From assembly GCF_000341145.1 (NCBI RefSeq), contig NZ_ANBE01000031.1, positions 65,425 to 129,424 of the forward strand: a stretch of 64,000 nt of DNA, written 5' to 3'. This document shows positions 43,868 to 52,546 of the stretch, one piece after another. Origin of the DNA: Nocardiopsis xinjiangensis YIM 90004. GTDB lineage: Bacteria > Actinomycetota > Actinomycetes > Streptosporangiales > Streptosporangiaceae. The notes below the pieces were generated by a model that made no database searches, was not told where the DNA came from, and saw only the letters and a program-made list of their open reading frames with translations. The stretch's first letter is position 1. Each line of letters opens with the position of its first letter. Both the position numbers and the translations under genes were made by a program.

Positions 43868-45037
43868 ATGGACGTCGATCTCGTCTCCGCACTCACCTCG
43901 CCAGAGCGCGACACCGCGCTCGAACGGCTGTGCGCCGGTCCCCCGGTCAAGACCGCCAGGTACTTCGACGGAACCGTGATCACGCTGGTCACCGGCTACG
44001 AGGAGATCATGGCGGTGCTGAGCGACCCCCGCTTCAGCAACGACCCGAGCAAGCAGACCACGTTGGACTTCTCGAGCGTGACAGGGATCCCCGAGGAGGT
44101 GCGGCCCTACTTCACGGCGGCGCTGGGCGCCCAGGACCCGCCGGACCACACGCGGCTGCGCCGGCTGGTCTCCAAGGAGTTCACCTTCCGGCGGGTGGAG
44201 CGGCTCAAACCACGGATCCAGCAGATCACCGACGAACTGCTCGACGCACTGCCCCAGGAGGCCGACCTCGTCACGGAACTGGCCTACCCGCTGCCGATCC
44301 GGGTGATCTGCGAACTCCTGGGCGTGCCGTTGGCGGACCAGGACCGCTGGCGCCGGTGGGCGCGGGGCATGAGCTCCTTGGACCCGGAGACCATGGCCGC
44401 CAGTTCCCGGGGCCTGGTCGCCTACATCCGGGAACTGGTCGCCGCCAAGCGCGCGGACCCGGGCGAGGACCTGCTGTCCGCCCTCGTCGCACACGATGAG
44501 CTGACCGAGGCCGAACTCCTCTCGCTGTCCCTGAGCATCCTGCTCGCCGGCCACGAGACCACCGTCGCGATGATCTCCGCCGGCGTGCTGATGCTGCTGG
44601 AGCACCCGCAACAGCGCGAGCGTCCGGCCACCTCACCGGAGGCGGTGGCCGATGCGGTGGAGGAGTTCCTGCGCTACAACGGGACCGCGGACGCAGGCGT
44701 GTTCCGCTACACCTTGGAGCCGGTGGAGCTGGGAGGGACCACCATCCCCGCCGACAAGCCGGTGATGCCCCTGTACTTCGCCGGCAACCGGGACCCGCGC
44801 ACCTACGAGCAGCCGTTCGAACTGCGGCTCGACCGTGGACGGGCCGACCACCTCGCCTTCGGACACGGCATGCACTACTGCCTCGGTGCCGCGCTGGCCC
44901 GCGCGGAGCTGCACATCGTCTTCACCGAGCTCCTGCGCCGCTTCCCCCAGCTCGCCCTCGCCCAGCCCGAGGCGCCGCCCCACTGGAAACCCGGACCGTC
45001 GCGTGCACTGGACACCCTCCCGGTACGGCTCACCTGA
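43868..45037 (+). CDS. Cytochrome P450
   Basis: 389 residues, a soluble bacterial class I P450. The I-helix oxygen site is AGHETT, the ExxR helix lies in AVEEFLRYNGTADAGVFRYT, and the heme loop FGHGMHYCLGAALAR places the ligand cysteine near residue 338. It needs ferredoxin and reductase partners, which are not adjacent. AGGAGG is six bases before the ATG; an in-frame start 45 bases upstream would run through the operator-like repeat. Followed after 45 bases by a TetR gene. Substrate unknown. Confidence 0.94.
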   Translation: MDVDLVSALTSPERDTALERLCAGPPVKTARYFDGTVITLVTGYEEIMAVLSDPRFSNDPSKQTTLDFSSVTGIPEEVRPYFTAALGAQDPPDHTRLRRLVSKEFTFRRVERLKPRIQQITDELLDALPQEADLVTELAYPLPIRVICELLGVPLADQDRWRRWARGMSSLDPETMAASSRGLVAYIRELVAAKRADPGEDLLSALVAHDELTEAELLSLSLSILLAGHETTVAMISAGVLMLLEHPQQRERPATSPEAVADAVEEFLRYNGTADAGVFRYTLEPVELGGTTIPADKPVMPLYFAGNRDPRTYEQPFELRLDRGRADHLAFGHGMHYCLGAALARAELHIVFTELLRRFPQLALAQPEAPPHWKPGPSRALDTLPVRLT

Positions 45038-45082
45038 GCACCCGGACCACGCGCGATCACGCTTTCGAAGAGGAACGAACCC

Positions 45083-45706
45083 TTGCCACCCACGTTCACC
45101 CCGGAGGAGAGGGAACGCGTCGCCGGCATCCTCCTGGAGACCGGCCTTCGGCTGTTCACGGCCCAGGGCCTGCGCAAGACCTCCCTGGCGGAACTGGTCG
45201 CCCCGGCGGAGATCGCCAAGAGCTCCTTCTACGCTTTCTTCGATTCCAAGGAGGCCCTCTACCTCACGCTCATGGAGCGCCAGATGGGCGAAGTACACAA
45301 GCGGGTGATCGAGGACGCCCTGCTGAGTACGGCCGACACCCGGGAGGCGCTGCGCCGCTTCCTGCACGCCACTGTCGCCGAGCTGTCCACCAATCCCCTC
45401 TATCAGCGCCTGGCCACCCACCCGGAGGAAATGGCCGCGGTCACCCGGAAGGCCTCGGCGGAGCCGCCCCCGATGGGACCGGACAGCCCGATCGCTGCGT
45501 TGAACGACTTCGTCACCGCCCGCCGGGCCGAGGGGGAGTTGATCGGAGCCGATCCGGCCGCGATCGTGGGAGTCCTCCAGACCGTGCTGCTGCTGCCCGT
45601 CAACACCGAACACCTGTCCTCCCCCGAGCAGTACCAGCAGACCCTCGAACTCGTCATCGACCTCGTCGTCTCGGGGCTGGCCCCGAAGAGAGGGCCCCGG
45701 CCCTGA
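45083..45706 (+). CDS. TetR/AcrR family regulator
   Basis: 207 residues, with N-terminal helix-turn-helix (ILLETGLRLFTAQGLRKTSLAEL, IAKSSFYAFFDSKEALY) and a helical ligand domain. TTG start behind AGAGGAA. Same strand as, and close to, the P450 gene, so it probably controls that gene and itself through the repeat at 43826. Confidence 0.9.
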   Translation: MPPTFTPEERERVAGILLETGLRLFTAQGLRKTSLAELVAPAEIAKSSFYAFFDSKEALYLTLMERQMGEVHKRVIEDALLSTADTREALRRFLHATVAELSTNPLYQRLATHPEEMAAVTRKASAEPPPMGPDSPIAALNDFVTARRAEGELIGADPAAIVGVLQTVLLLPVNTEHLSSPEQYQQTLELVIDLVVSGLAPKRGPRP

Positions 45707-46023
45707 GAGCGCTCCTGCTCACCCAGGGCACACGCGGCGGCGCCCAGCCCTTCCTCGCTCCGGCCCCGGCCCTGGAGACCCCCCGGTCACACGGCCCTCG
45801 GTGTCGGGTACGCCCTCGCCCGCCCCAGGGCCGGACCAGGGTCGTCGTCGCCCCGGTGGGCGCCAGGGTGGAACCGGGCGGGATCCTGGTGGCACCGACC
45901 GTCTACGGATCGACGGCACAGCGGGGACCATCGCCCTGCTCGACGCCCCCTTCTGCCAGATGCTGTGTCAGTCGGGCTCGGCCGACAGTGCCCCCACTTT
46001 TGGGGCGGATGGGGCCGGCCGTC
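45707..46023. other. Convergent gap between TetR and DUF2252 genes
   Basis: 317 bases with no credible gene. A weak stem GCCCC/GGGGC with a CACTTTT loop (45990-46006) lies 18 bases past the DUF2252 stop and may serve as terminator. Confidence 0.4.
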
Positions 46024-47382
46024 TCACGCCGGATCGCTGGAGCGCACCCCGGTGATCTCGTTGTTGCGGAAGGCGTCCACGAACAGGGCGTGGTCGGCGC
46101 GCACCTGCGCGGCGTAGCGGTGGGCGAAGCGGGTGCACCATTCGGTGAACTCGCGCTCCTTGCCGGCCAGGGAGGCGGCGATGCCGTCCTCGGTCTCGCC
46201 GCGGACCAGGGCCGCGTCGGCGTAGGTGTCGGAGACGCAGTGCGCCTTGGCCGTGGCCCGGCCCAGGTAGTCCAGCACCGGGGCGATGTCGGCGGGCTCG
46301 GTGAGGTCGTCCCACTCCAGGTCGTCGACGTAGGGCGAGAGTTCGCTGACCACGTAGCCCTCGCCGTTGATGTCGGTGTGTCCCAGCAGCGGGTCGGCGT
46401 GGGCCTGCAGCGCGCGCTGTGAGACCGCGGTGCGGTGGCCGTGGTGGTGGAACTGCTCCATGATCTCGCGGTCGGAGACCACCCGGGAGGGGGCGGCGAT
46501 GTTGCCCTGCTTCATGGAGAGCACGAAGTCGTTCTCCCACGCTTCGGTGGGGCCCTCGATGAGAACGTTGTAGGCGGGCAGTCCGGCCGATCCGATGCCG
46601 AACCCGCTCTTGCCGACGATGTCCTTGATCCGGTACGCCAGCGGGTCGTAACGCTGCTCGGGCGGGATGGTCTCGAGGTACTCGGCGAAGGCGGCCGCGA
46701 CACGCTCGTACTCGTCGCGGCCGAGCCGCCGAACCCCTGGTCCGTTGCGGAAGACCGCCTCGTACCCGTCCAGAGTCGTCATGGACCGCAGCATCTTGAA
46801 GCGGCTGTTCATGCGCGCCTGCTGCAGCACTTCGTGCACGGTGCCTTCGGTGTTGCCCAGACGCAGCGAGAACTCGTCGTCGTTGTCGTGCTCGGCGAAG
46901 GTGGCGACCTGGTCGACGTAGGCGTTGACGTAGCGCGGAACCAGGGCGCTGATGTCGTCGTCGGAGAGTGCTTTCTGCCAGCCCAACAGGGCGATACTGG
47001 CGACGAAGCGCAGCAGGTCCCAGGTGAAGTGCCCCAGGTAGGCCTCGTCGAAGTCGTTGATGTCGAAGACCAGTTGGCCTTCGGAGTTCATGTACGTGCC
47101 GAAGTTCTCGGCGTGCAGGTCCCCCTGGATCCACACTCGGGAAGTGCGCTGGTCGACCCAGGGGTCGTCCATGTCGATGGTGTCGGCGTAGAACAGGCAG
47201 GCGCTTCCCCGGTAGAACGCGAAGGGGTCGGCGGCCATCTTGCGGAACTTGCCGCGAAAGGCCCGGGGGTCGGCAGCCATGAGGTGGGAGAAGGCGTTCT
47301 CGAGGGTCTGGACGATGTGGTCGCGCCGCTGGGGGGAGCTGTCGGGAGGGGTGTCGATGTCGAACATGGGCTCAGGATGCAT
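46024..47382 (-). CDS. DUF2252 family protein
   Basis: 452 residues of the DUF2252 family, distantly kinase-like in fold pattern. The block VWIQGDLHAENFGTY followed by VFDINDFDEAYLGHFTWDLLR mirrors the catalytic and metal loops of aminoglycoside-phosphotransferase-like kinases (HGDLHxxN, D-x-D), though enzyme activity is unproven. Start ATG at 47382; an ATG five codons later is possible. It stands alone. Confidence 0.88.
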   Translation of the reverse strand: MHPEPMFDIDTPPDSSPQRRDHIVQTLENAFSHLMAADPRAFRGKFRKMAADPFAFYRGSACLFYADTIDMDDPWVDQRTSRVWIQGDLHAENFGTYMNSEGQLVFDINDFDEAYLGHFTWDLLRFVASIALLGWQKALSDDDISALVPRYVNAYVDQVATFAEHDNDDEFSLRLGNTEGTVHEVLQQARMNSRFKMLRSMTTLDGYEAVFRNGPGVRRLGRDEYERVAAAFAEYLETIPPEQRYDPLAYRIKDIVGKSGFGIGSAGLPAYNVLIEGPTEAWENDFVLSMKQGNIAAPSRVVSDREIMEQFHHHGHRTAVSQRALQAHADPLLGHTDINGEGYVVSELSPYVDDLEWDDLTEPADIAPVLDYLGRATAKAHCVSDTYADAALVRGETEDGIAASLAGKEREFTEWCTRFAHRYAAQVRADHALFVDAFRNNEITGVRSSDPA

Positions 47383-47466
47383 GCACGACTGCCATAGTGC
47401 ACATCGGTCGGTTTACTCCGTCCCGTGCTGCGGCCGTCCGGTGGTGGGGCCGCCTCGCTTCCGGCC

Positions 47467-47796
47467 TCAGAAGGCGGGAACCGTGCTCGAGAGCACCACG
47501 TGGACGGTGGTGCCGCCCAGGATGCTCAGCAGCGCGTTACCGCGCCACAGATGCAGGCCCACGGTGGTGGCCAGGGCGGTCAACGGCACCAGGGACTGCG
47601 GCTGCGGCAGGGGCAGGTCGCTCAAGGAGTAGACGACCAGGATGATCATGACCCCGGCGGGCATGCGGGTACTGAGGTAGTCCACGGTGTCGCCGGTGCG
47701 CAATGTGGACAGGGCGACGAAGGGCAGGGCACGCAGCCCCCAGGTGACGGCGGCGGTGGCCAGGACCGCGGCGATGGCGAAGTGGGTCTCAGACAC
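47467..47796 (-). CDS. azlD: AzlD-type branched-chain amino acid exporter subunit
   Basis: 109 residues with three to four membrane helices and the family pattern TWGLRALPFVAL near the N-terminus. AzlD is the small partner of AzlC in exporting branched-chain amino acids and analogues. Its start overlaps the azlC stop by 8 bases. Confidence 0.88.
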   Translation of the reverse strand: MSETHFAIAAVLATAAVTWGLRALPFVALSTLRTGDTVDYLSTRMPAGVMIILVVYSLSDLPLPQPQSLVPLTALATTVGLHLWRGNALLSILGGTTVHVVLSSTVPAF

Positions 47797-48481
47797 GGCT
47801 GGGCCTCCTGCGGGTGATGAGGTGGCGTCCCAGGAGTGCGGCTGCGAAGAGCGCGAGGGCGGCCACGAGCATCTGGTCGGGAAAGAAGATCAGGGCGATC
47901 AGGGCGCTCCCGAGTGCGAGCACGGGGGTGGGCACGTCACCGCGGGTGTCCTTCAGGGCGTCGAGGGCCAGCACGGTGAACAGGGCTGTCAGGGCGAAGT
48001 CCAGACCCTGGACGCTGTCGGGGATGAAGCCGCCCAGCAGGGCTCCGGCGGTCGCGCCGCCCACCCAGTACATGTGCATGCAGAACTGCGACCACAGGAT
48101 GCGCCGGCCCGGCCAGGTGCGGGCCTGCTCGCCGGTGGCCAGGGCATAGGCCTCGTCGCTCAGCGCGAAGGTGGCGTAGGCCTTGCCCGCCCGGCTCCTG
48201 ATCCGGTGCAGCGGGAAGGACAGCGCGTAGAACACGTGCCGGAAGTTCACCATGAACGCGGCCGCGGCGATGGCGGTCAGCGGGGCCGTTGCGGTGACCA
48301 TCCCGATGAGCAGGAACTCGAAGGACCCGCCGTAGATGAGCAAGGCCGACAGGCCCGCCCACCACCAGTCCAGATCCGCCTGGACCACGAGGACCCCGTA
48401 GGTCAGGCCGATCGGGACGAAACCCAGCCCCACCGGAGCGGAGTCGAGGAAGGCGACCCGCAGGTCAGGACTGATACGCAT
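47789..48481 (-). CDS. azlC: AzlC family branched-chain amino acid exporter
   Basis: 230 residues, about eight helices including re-entrant ones, with AzlC hallmarks FIPIGLTYGVL-like start (GFVPIGLTYGVLVVQ), LIYGGSFEFLLIG and MVNFRHVFYALSF. Exports branched-chain amino acids together with AzlD. It is divergent from an Lrp-type regulator with only 62 bases between, so control by that regulator is likely. No ribosome site; a TATAAT seven bases upstream suggests a leaderless mRNA. Confidence 0.9.
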   Translation of the reverse strand: MRISPDLRVAFLDSAPVGLGFVPIGLTYGVLVVQADLDWWWAGLSALLIYGGSFEFLLIGMVTATAPLTAIAAAAFMVNFRHVFYALSFPLHRIRSRAGKAYATFALSDEAYALATGEQARTWPGRRILWSQFCMHMYWVGGATAGALLGGFIPDSVQGLDFALTALFTVLALDALKDTRGDVPTPVLALGSALIALIFFPDQMLVAALALFAAALLGRHLITRRRPSRV

Positions 48482-48487
48482 AATGAA

Positions 48488-48493
48488 ATTATA
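48488..48493 (-). promoter_or_regulatory. TATAAT -10 box of azlC
   Basis: A perfect TATAAT on the minus strand ends 7 bases before the azlC ATG, which places the transcription start at or next to the start codon. No consensus -35 is visible, in keeping with an activated promoter. Confidence 0.65.
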
Positions 48494-48508
48494 GGAAAGA
48501 TTTCACCT

Positions 48509-48535
48509 CATATGGTTACACCTTTAAAGCATATG
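48509..48535 (+). promoter_or_regulatory. Paired CATATG boxes, candidate Lrp site
   Basis: CATATG palindromes at 48509-48514 and 48530-48535 are spaced 21 bases (two helix turns) in the divergent azlC/lrp promoter. Overlapping TATGCT (48532-48537) would serve as -10 for the regulator, again leaving almost no leader. Confidence 0.6.
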
Positions 48536-48543
48536 CTGGCCCT

Positions 48544-49002
48544 ATGAGCAATGAACATATACTCGATCCGGTTGATCGCGAAATTCTGTTCCAACTGCGC
48601 CAGGAAGGTCGGCTTTCCAACGTCGAGTTGGCTCGGCGGGTGGGTCTGACCCCGCCTCCCTGCCTGCGCCGGGTCAAGCGCTTGGAGGAGGCGGGCGTCA
48701 TCACCGGGTACCGGGCCGTCGTCGACCCCGCACAGCTGGGTCGGGGGCTGGAGGTACTCGTCGACGTGGAGATCTACGCGACCGACCGCGCCACCGTCCA
48801 GGAATTCGAGGAAACCGTCGCCGGCTACGAAGAGGTCATCGAGTTCCGCCGCTTGTACGGCCGCCCCGACTACTTCCTGCGCGTGGCTGTGGCCGACCAC
48901 GCCGCCTACGACACCTTCCTCTCCGACCGGCTGACCGGACTGCTGGCCGTGCTGCGCGTGGAATCGCGGCTGACCATGAAGCACATCAAGACCGATCGCT
49001 GA
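48544..49002 (+). CDS. Lrp/AsnC family regulator
   Basis: 152 residues: N-terminal winged helix (LDPVDREILFQLRQEGRLSN, VELARRVGLTPPPCLRRVKRLE) and a C-terminal RAM domain with amino-acid-binding fold ending HIKTDR. Probably senses leucine or another amino acid and controls the divergent azlCD exporter. There is no ribosome site before the ATG. Confidence 0.93.
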   Translation: MSNEHILDPVDREILFQLRQEGRLSNVELARRVGLTPPPCLRRVKRLEEAGVITGYRAVVDPAQLGRGLEVLVDVEIYATDRATVQEFEETVAGYEEVIEFRRLYGRPDYFLRVAVADHAAYDTFLSDRLTGLLAVLRVESRLTMKHIKTDR

Positions 49003-49111
49003 ACAGCTCTTCGGCCGGGGCTCCTGGTGAGGCATGACGACGGCGCCCCAGCGGGAAGTATCCCCAGCAGGTCACCGCCGGTCCGCCGTGAAGGACACGG
49101 ACCGGTCGGAT

Positions 49112-49142
49112 GTGCCCGGGGTTCTTCGCTCACCTCGGGCAC
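49112..49142 (+). promoter_or_regulatory. Leader hairpin upstream of the UvrA paralogue
   Basis: GTGCCCGGGG can pair with CCTCGGGCAC over 10 bases (one G-T) around an 11-base loop, about 90 bases before the uvrA-like start. It may be an attenuator; a short upstream frame from 49034 could be its leader peptide, which is speculative. Confidence 0.35.
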
Positions 49143-49230
49143 GGACTTCCCCGCCCGAGTGGCTGGGAAAGCGGTGCGGATCGAGGTTCGCCTCGGCCGG
49201 TTCGGCCGGTGCGGCCGTGAGGAGGGCGAG

Positions 49231-51759
49231 ATGAGCCGACGCAGTGAGGGCCGTCGGGCCCCCGCCGCCACCGAGGTGCGCGGTGCCCGCGTACACAACT
49301 TGAAGAACATCGACGTCGACGTCCCGCTGGGTGAGCTGGTCGCCGTCGCCGGTGTCTCCGGTTCGGGCAAGTCCTCGCTGGCCATGGGGGTGCTCTACGC
49401 GGAGGGCGCGCGGCGTTACATCGAGGCGCTGTCGACCTACACCCGCCGGCGCATGGCGCAAGCGGCGCGGGCCGACGTCGACCGGGTCGAACACGTCCCG
49501 GCCGCGCTGGCTCTGCGGCAGCGGCCCGGCGTGCCCGGCGTACGCTCGACCTTCGGCACCTCCACGGAGCTGCTCAACGTGGTCCGGCTGATGTTCTCCC
49601 GGTTGGGCTCCCACCTCTGCCCCAACGGTCACCGCCTGCCGCCTTCTCTGCACGTGGCGACCGAGGACCCGATGGTCTGCGGCGAATGCGGGGCCGAGTT
49701 CCACGCCCCCGAGGCCGAAGAGTTGGCCTTCAACTCGGAGGGGGCCTGCCCCACATGCCAGGGCACCGGAACCGTCCGAGAAGTCGACGACGCCTCACTG
49801 ATCCGGGACGAGTCGATGACCATCGACGACGGCGCGGTGATCCCCTGGCAGATGTACGGCTTCAAGGTCCAGCCGCAGATCGCCCGCGAGTTCGGGGTCC
49901 GCACCGATGTGCCGTGGCGGGATCTGACCGAGTGGGAGAAGGCCCTCGTCCTCGACGGTCCCGAGGAGAAGAAGCACATCACCGTCACCACGAAGAACGG
50001 TGTGCACGAACTGGACTTCACTTTTCGCAACGCCCGGCTGACCGTGACCGCTGAGCTCGAACGCGCGAACGACGAGAGGCGGCTGGCCCGGGTGAGCCGC
50101 TTCCTCATCGAACGCACCTGCCCGACCTGTCACGGGACACGGCTCTCCTCTGCAGCTCGTGCACCGTTGATCGGGGACAGGGATCTGGCCGACGTCACCG
50201 CCCTGGCTCTGGAGGACGTGCTCGACTGGGCGCCGGGCATCGTCGACGGGATGCCCGACGAGATGCGTTCCATGGCCCACAGCCTGGTCGAGGCCCTGCT
50301 CCGGATGGCGCGGCGGCTGATCGAGCTGGGACTGGGTTACCTCTCCCTGGACCGTGCCGGAGCGACCCTGTCCACCGGGGAGCGCCAGCGTGTCCAGCTC
50401 GCCCGTGCCGTGCGCAACGAGACCACGGGGGTGCTCTACGTGCTGGATGAGCCCTCGATCGGCCTGCACCCCTCCAACGTCCACGGGTTGCAGGGCGTCA
50501 TCGATGACCTGCTGGCCGAGGGCAACTCGGTGGTGATGGTCGACCACGACGTGCAGGTGCTGCGCGCGGCCGACCATCTGATCGAGATCGGGCCCGGTTC
50601 GGGCCATGAGGGCGGGACCGTGATCTCCGAGGGATCGGTGGCGGAGGTGGGCCGCGACCCGGACTCGCTGATCGGAGGCTTCCTCACCGGCCGCGAACGG
50701 GTCGTGGCGCGCGAACGGGCAGAGCCGGAGCGGGTGTTCGACCGTGGCACGCTGCTCATGCGCACCGGTCCGGTGCACACCGTGCACGCCCTCGACGCCG
50801 AGATCCCGCGCGGGAGACTGACCGGGATCACCGGAGTCTCCGGCTCCGGCAAGACCACCCTGGTCCTGGAGAGTCTCGTCCCCTCCCTGCGGGCCGGCCA
50901 GGCCAGGGGCCGGGCCCGCCGGCCCGAGCACGTGAAGGAACTGGAGGCCGGTGGGATCGAGAAGGTCGACATGGTGGACGCGACCCCGATCGGCATCAAC
51001 GTCCGCTCGACCGTGTCCACGTACGTCGGCGTGCTGGACGAACTGCGGCGCGCCTACGCGCGGCTGGACACGGCCCGGGCCGACGGGCTCGGGGCGGGGG
51101 ACTTCTCCTACAACACCGGCTCGCTGCGCTGCCCCCGTTGCGAAGGCACCGGGGAGATCTCCTTGGACGTGCAGTTCTTGCCCGATGTGGACATCGTCTG
51201 TCCCGCCTGCGAGGGATGCCGCTACGGACCGGAGGCCGATGAATACCTCCGCCCCTCCGCCGGAGGAGCGGAGGAGCTGCCGCTGCCGCAGCTGCTGTCG
51301 CTGACGGCGGCCGAGGCGGTCGAGCACGTCGGCGACCTGGAGAAGGTGCGCGCCAAGCTCGATGCCCTGATCCACGTCGGGTTGGGTTACCTCACGCTCA
51401 ACGAGGCCACCCCGGCGCTGTCCGGGGGCGAGGCGCAACGGCTGAAACTGGTCTCGGAGCTCGACCGGCGCCAGGGGCGGACGCTGTTCGTCTTCGACGA
51501 GCCCACCGTGGGGCTGCATCCCCTGGACGTGCGCGTGCTGATCGGGGTGTTGCAGAGACTGGTGGACCAGGGCGGGACGGTGGTCGTGATCGAACACGAC
51601 CTGGACCTGATCGCCAACGCCGACCACATCATCGACATGGGGCCGGGCGGCGGCGCCGACGGCGGGCGCATCGTCGCGACCGGGACCCCCGAGGAGCTCG
51701 CGGACGACCCCGCCAGCATCACCGGCCGGTACCTGCGCGGCCACATGAGAGGCCGCTGA
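49231..51759 (+). CDS. UvrA-like excinuclease subunit paralogue (DrrC-like group)
   Basis: 842 residues, shorter than housekeeping UvrA (about 950). Two ABC modules: Walker A GVSGSGKSSL (~45) and GVSGSGKTTL, signatures LSTGERQRVQLA and LSGGEAQRLKL, Walker B VLDEPSIGLHP and VFDEPTVGLHP. Cysteine pairs ACPTCQGTG, TCPTCHGTR, CPRCEGTGE and CPACEGCRY mark zinc sites. Such short paralogues, including daunorubicin-resistance DrrC, are linked to drug tolerance; the DNA-repair role here is unproven. GGAGG five bases before the ATG fixes the start. Confidence 0.9.
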   Translation: MSRRSEGRRAPAATEVRGARVHNLKNIDVDVPLGELVAVAGVSGSGKSSLAMGVLYAEGARRYIEALSTYTRRRMAQAARADVDRVEHVPAALALRQRPGVPGVRSTFGTSTELLNVVRLMFSRLGSHLCPNGHRLPPSLHVATEDPMVCGECGAEFHAPEAEELAFNSEGACPTCQGTGTVREVDDASLIRDESMTIDDGAVIPWQMYGFKVQPQIAREFGVRTDVPWRDLTEWEKALVLDGPEEKKHITVTTKNGVHELDFTFRNARLTVTAELERANDERRLARVSRFLIERTCPTCHGTRLSSAARAPLIGDRDLADVTALALEDVLDWAPGIVDGMPDEMRSMAHSLVEALLRMARRLIELGLGYLSLDRAGATLSTGERQRVQLARAVRNETTGVLYVLDEPSIGLHPSNVHGLQGVIDDLLAEGNSVVMVDHDVQVLRAADHLIEIGPGSGHEGGTVISEGSVAEVGRDPDSLIGGFLTGRERVVARERAEPERVFDRGTLLMRTGPVHTVHALDAEIPRGRLTGITGVSGSGKTTLVLESLVPSLRAGQARGRARRPEHVKELEAGGIEKVDMVDATPIGINVRSTVSTYVGVLDELRRAYARLDTARADGLGAGDFSYNTGSLRCPRCEGTGEISLDVQFLPDVDIVCPACEGCRYGPEADEYLRPSAGGAEELPLPQLLSLTAAEAVEHVGDLEKVRAKLDALIHVGLGYLTLNEATPALSGGEAQRLKLVSELDRRQGRTLFVFDEPTVGLHPLDVRVLIGVLQRLVDQGGTVVVIEHDLDLIANADHIIDMGPGGGADGGRIVATGTPEELADDPASITGRYLRGHMRGR

Positions 51760-51767
51760 CCACGGGC

Positions 51768-51809
51768 AAAGGACCGCACACTCGGGCCACGCGCGTTCAG
51801 GGATCCTCG
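51768..51809 (+). repeat. 42-bp direct repeat, left copy
   Basis: Matches 55855-55896 at 40 of 42 bases. It begins AAAGGACCGCAC and ends CAGGGATCCTCG. On the minus strand it contains codons E-D-P plus stop, here joined to an unrelated frame fragment (…ADSFKHEDP). It lies between the UvrA-like and response-regulator genes. Confidence 0.85.
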
Positions 51810-51877
51810 TGCTTGAAGGAGTCGGCCGACCGCGAACTGGCCGTCCACACCGATGTGGGCGGGATCTCGCGGCCGGC

Positions 51878-52546
51878 TCAGGCCTCATGGGAACGAACGG
51901 CGACCAGGGCGGCCTCCACGCGGTTCCGGGCGCCGGTGGTGCGGAGGATCGAGGAAACGTGCACCTTGACGGTCCCCTCCGCGAGGAACAGGTCGGCGGC
52001 GATCTCCGCGTTGGACAGTCCCCGCCCGATCAGGCGCAGGACCTCCTGCTCACGAGGTGTGAGCTCTTCGAACTGGACACGGGCCCGCTGGGTCTCACTG
52101 AACGACGCGGCGAGACGGCCGTCCAGGAGCCGACGGGCCACGGCCGGGGAGAAGAACGCCCCTCCGCCGGCAACAGCACGCACACCCATGAGCAGCTCGT
52201 GCGGGTCACCGGATTTCAGGACGAACCCGGAAGCTCCGAGGCGGACGGCCTCTTCGATGTAGTCGTCCTCACCGAACGTGGTGACGAACAGGCACGGGAC
52301 AGTGACACCCGCACGACACAACTCACAGAACACCTCCAGACCGGACATGTCCGGCATGCGGATGTCCAGCAGCACAGCGTCGAGTCGATGGGTACGGACA
52401 GCGGTCAGCCCGTCGAGTCCGGTGCCGGCCTCGGCGACGACGTCGTTCCCGGGGTCTGTGCTCAGGATTCCGGTGATACCGGCACGCACGAGCGGCTCGT
52501 CGTCGACGACCAGGATTCTTGTGGGCCGGGGCTGGTGCGTCGTCAT
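51878..52546 (-). CDS. NarL/LuxR-type response regulator
   Basis: 222 residues: receiver domain with ILVVDDEPLVR, phosphoacceptor aspartate in VLLDIRMPDMSG (about residue 61), TTFGEDD and the KSG lysine; then a LuxR helix-turn-helix ELTPREQEVLRLIGRGLSNAEIAADLFLAEGTVKVHVSSIL (given as its region, about 155-195). Start ATG overlaps the kinase stop (ATGA), so both are made together. The divergent ABC transporter is the likely target. Confidence 0.94.
   Translation of the reverse strand: MTTHQPRPTRILVVDDEPLVRAGITGILSTDPGNDVVAEAGTGLDGLTAVRTHRLDAVLLDIRMPDMSGLEVFCELCRAGVTVPCLFVTTFGEDDYIEEAVRLGASGFVLKSGDPHELLMGVRAVAGGGAFFSPAVARRLLDGRLAASFSETQRARVQFEELTPREQEVLRLIGRGLSNAEIAADLFLAEGTVKVHVSSILRTTGARNRVEAALVAVRSHEA

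Noticed and set aside
31887-46023. An intact genomic island at tRNA-Leu
   Set aside because: No integrase, excisionase or second copy of the tRNA end is visible in the window, so only accessory character can be claimed.
49795-51888. 697-codon minus-strand frame
   Set aside because: Antisense to the UvrA-like gene and continuing past its end; composition typical of a shadow.
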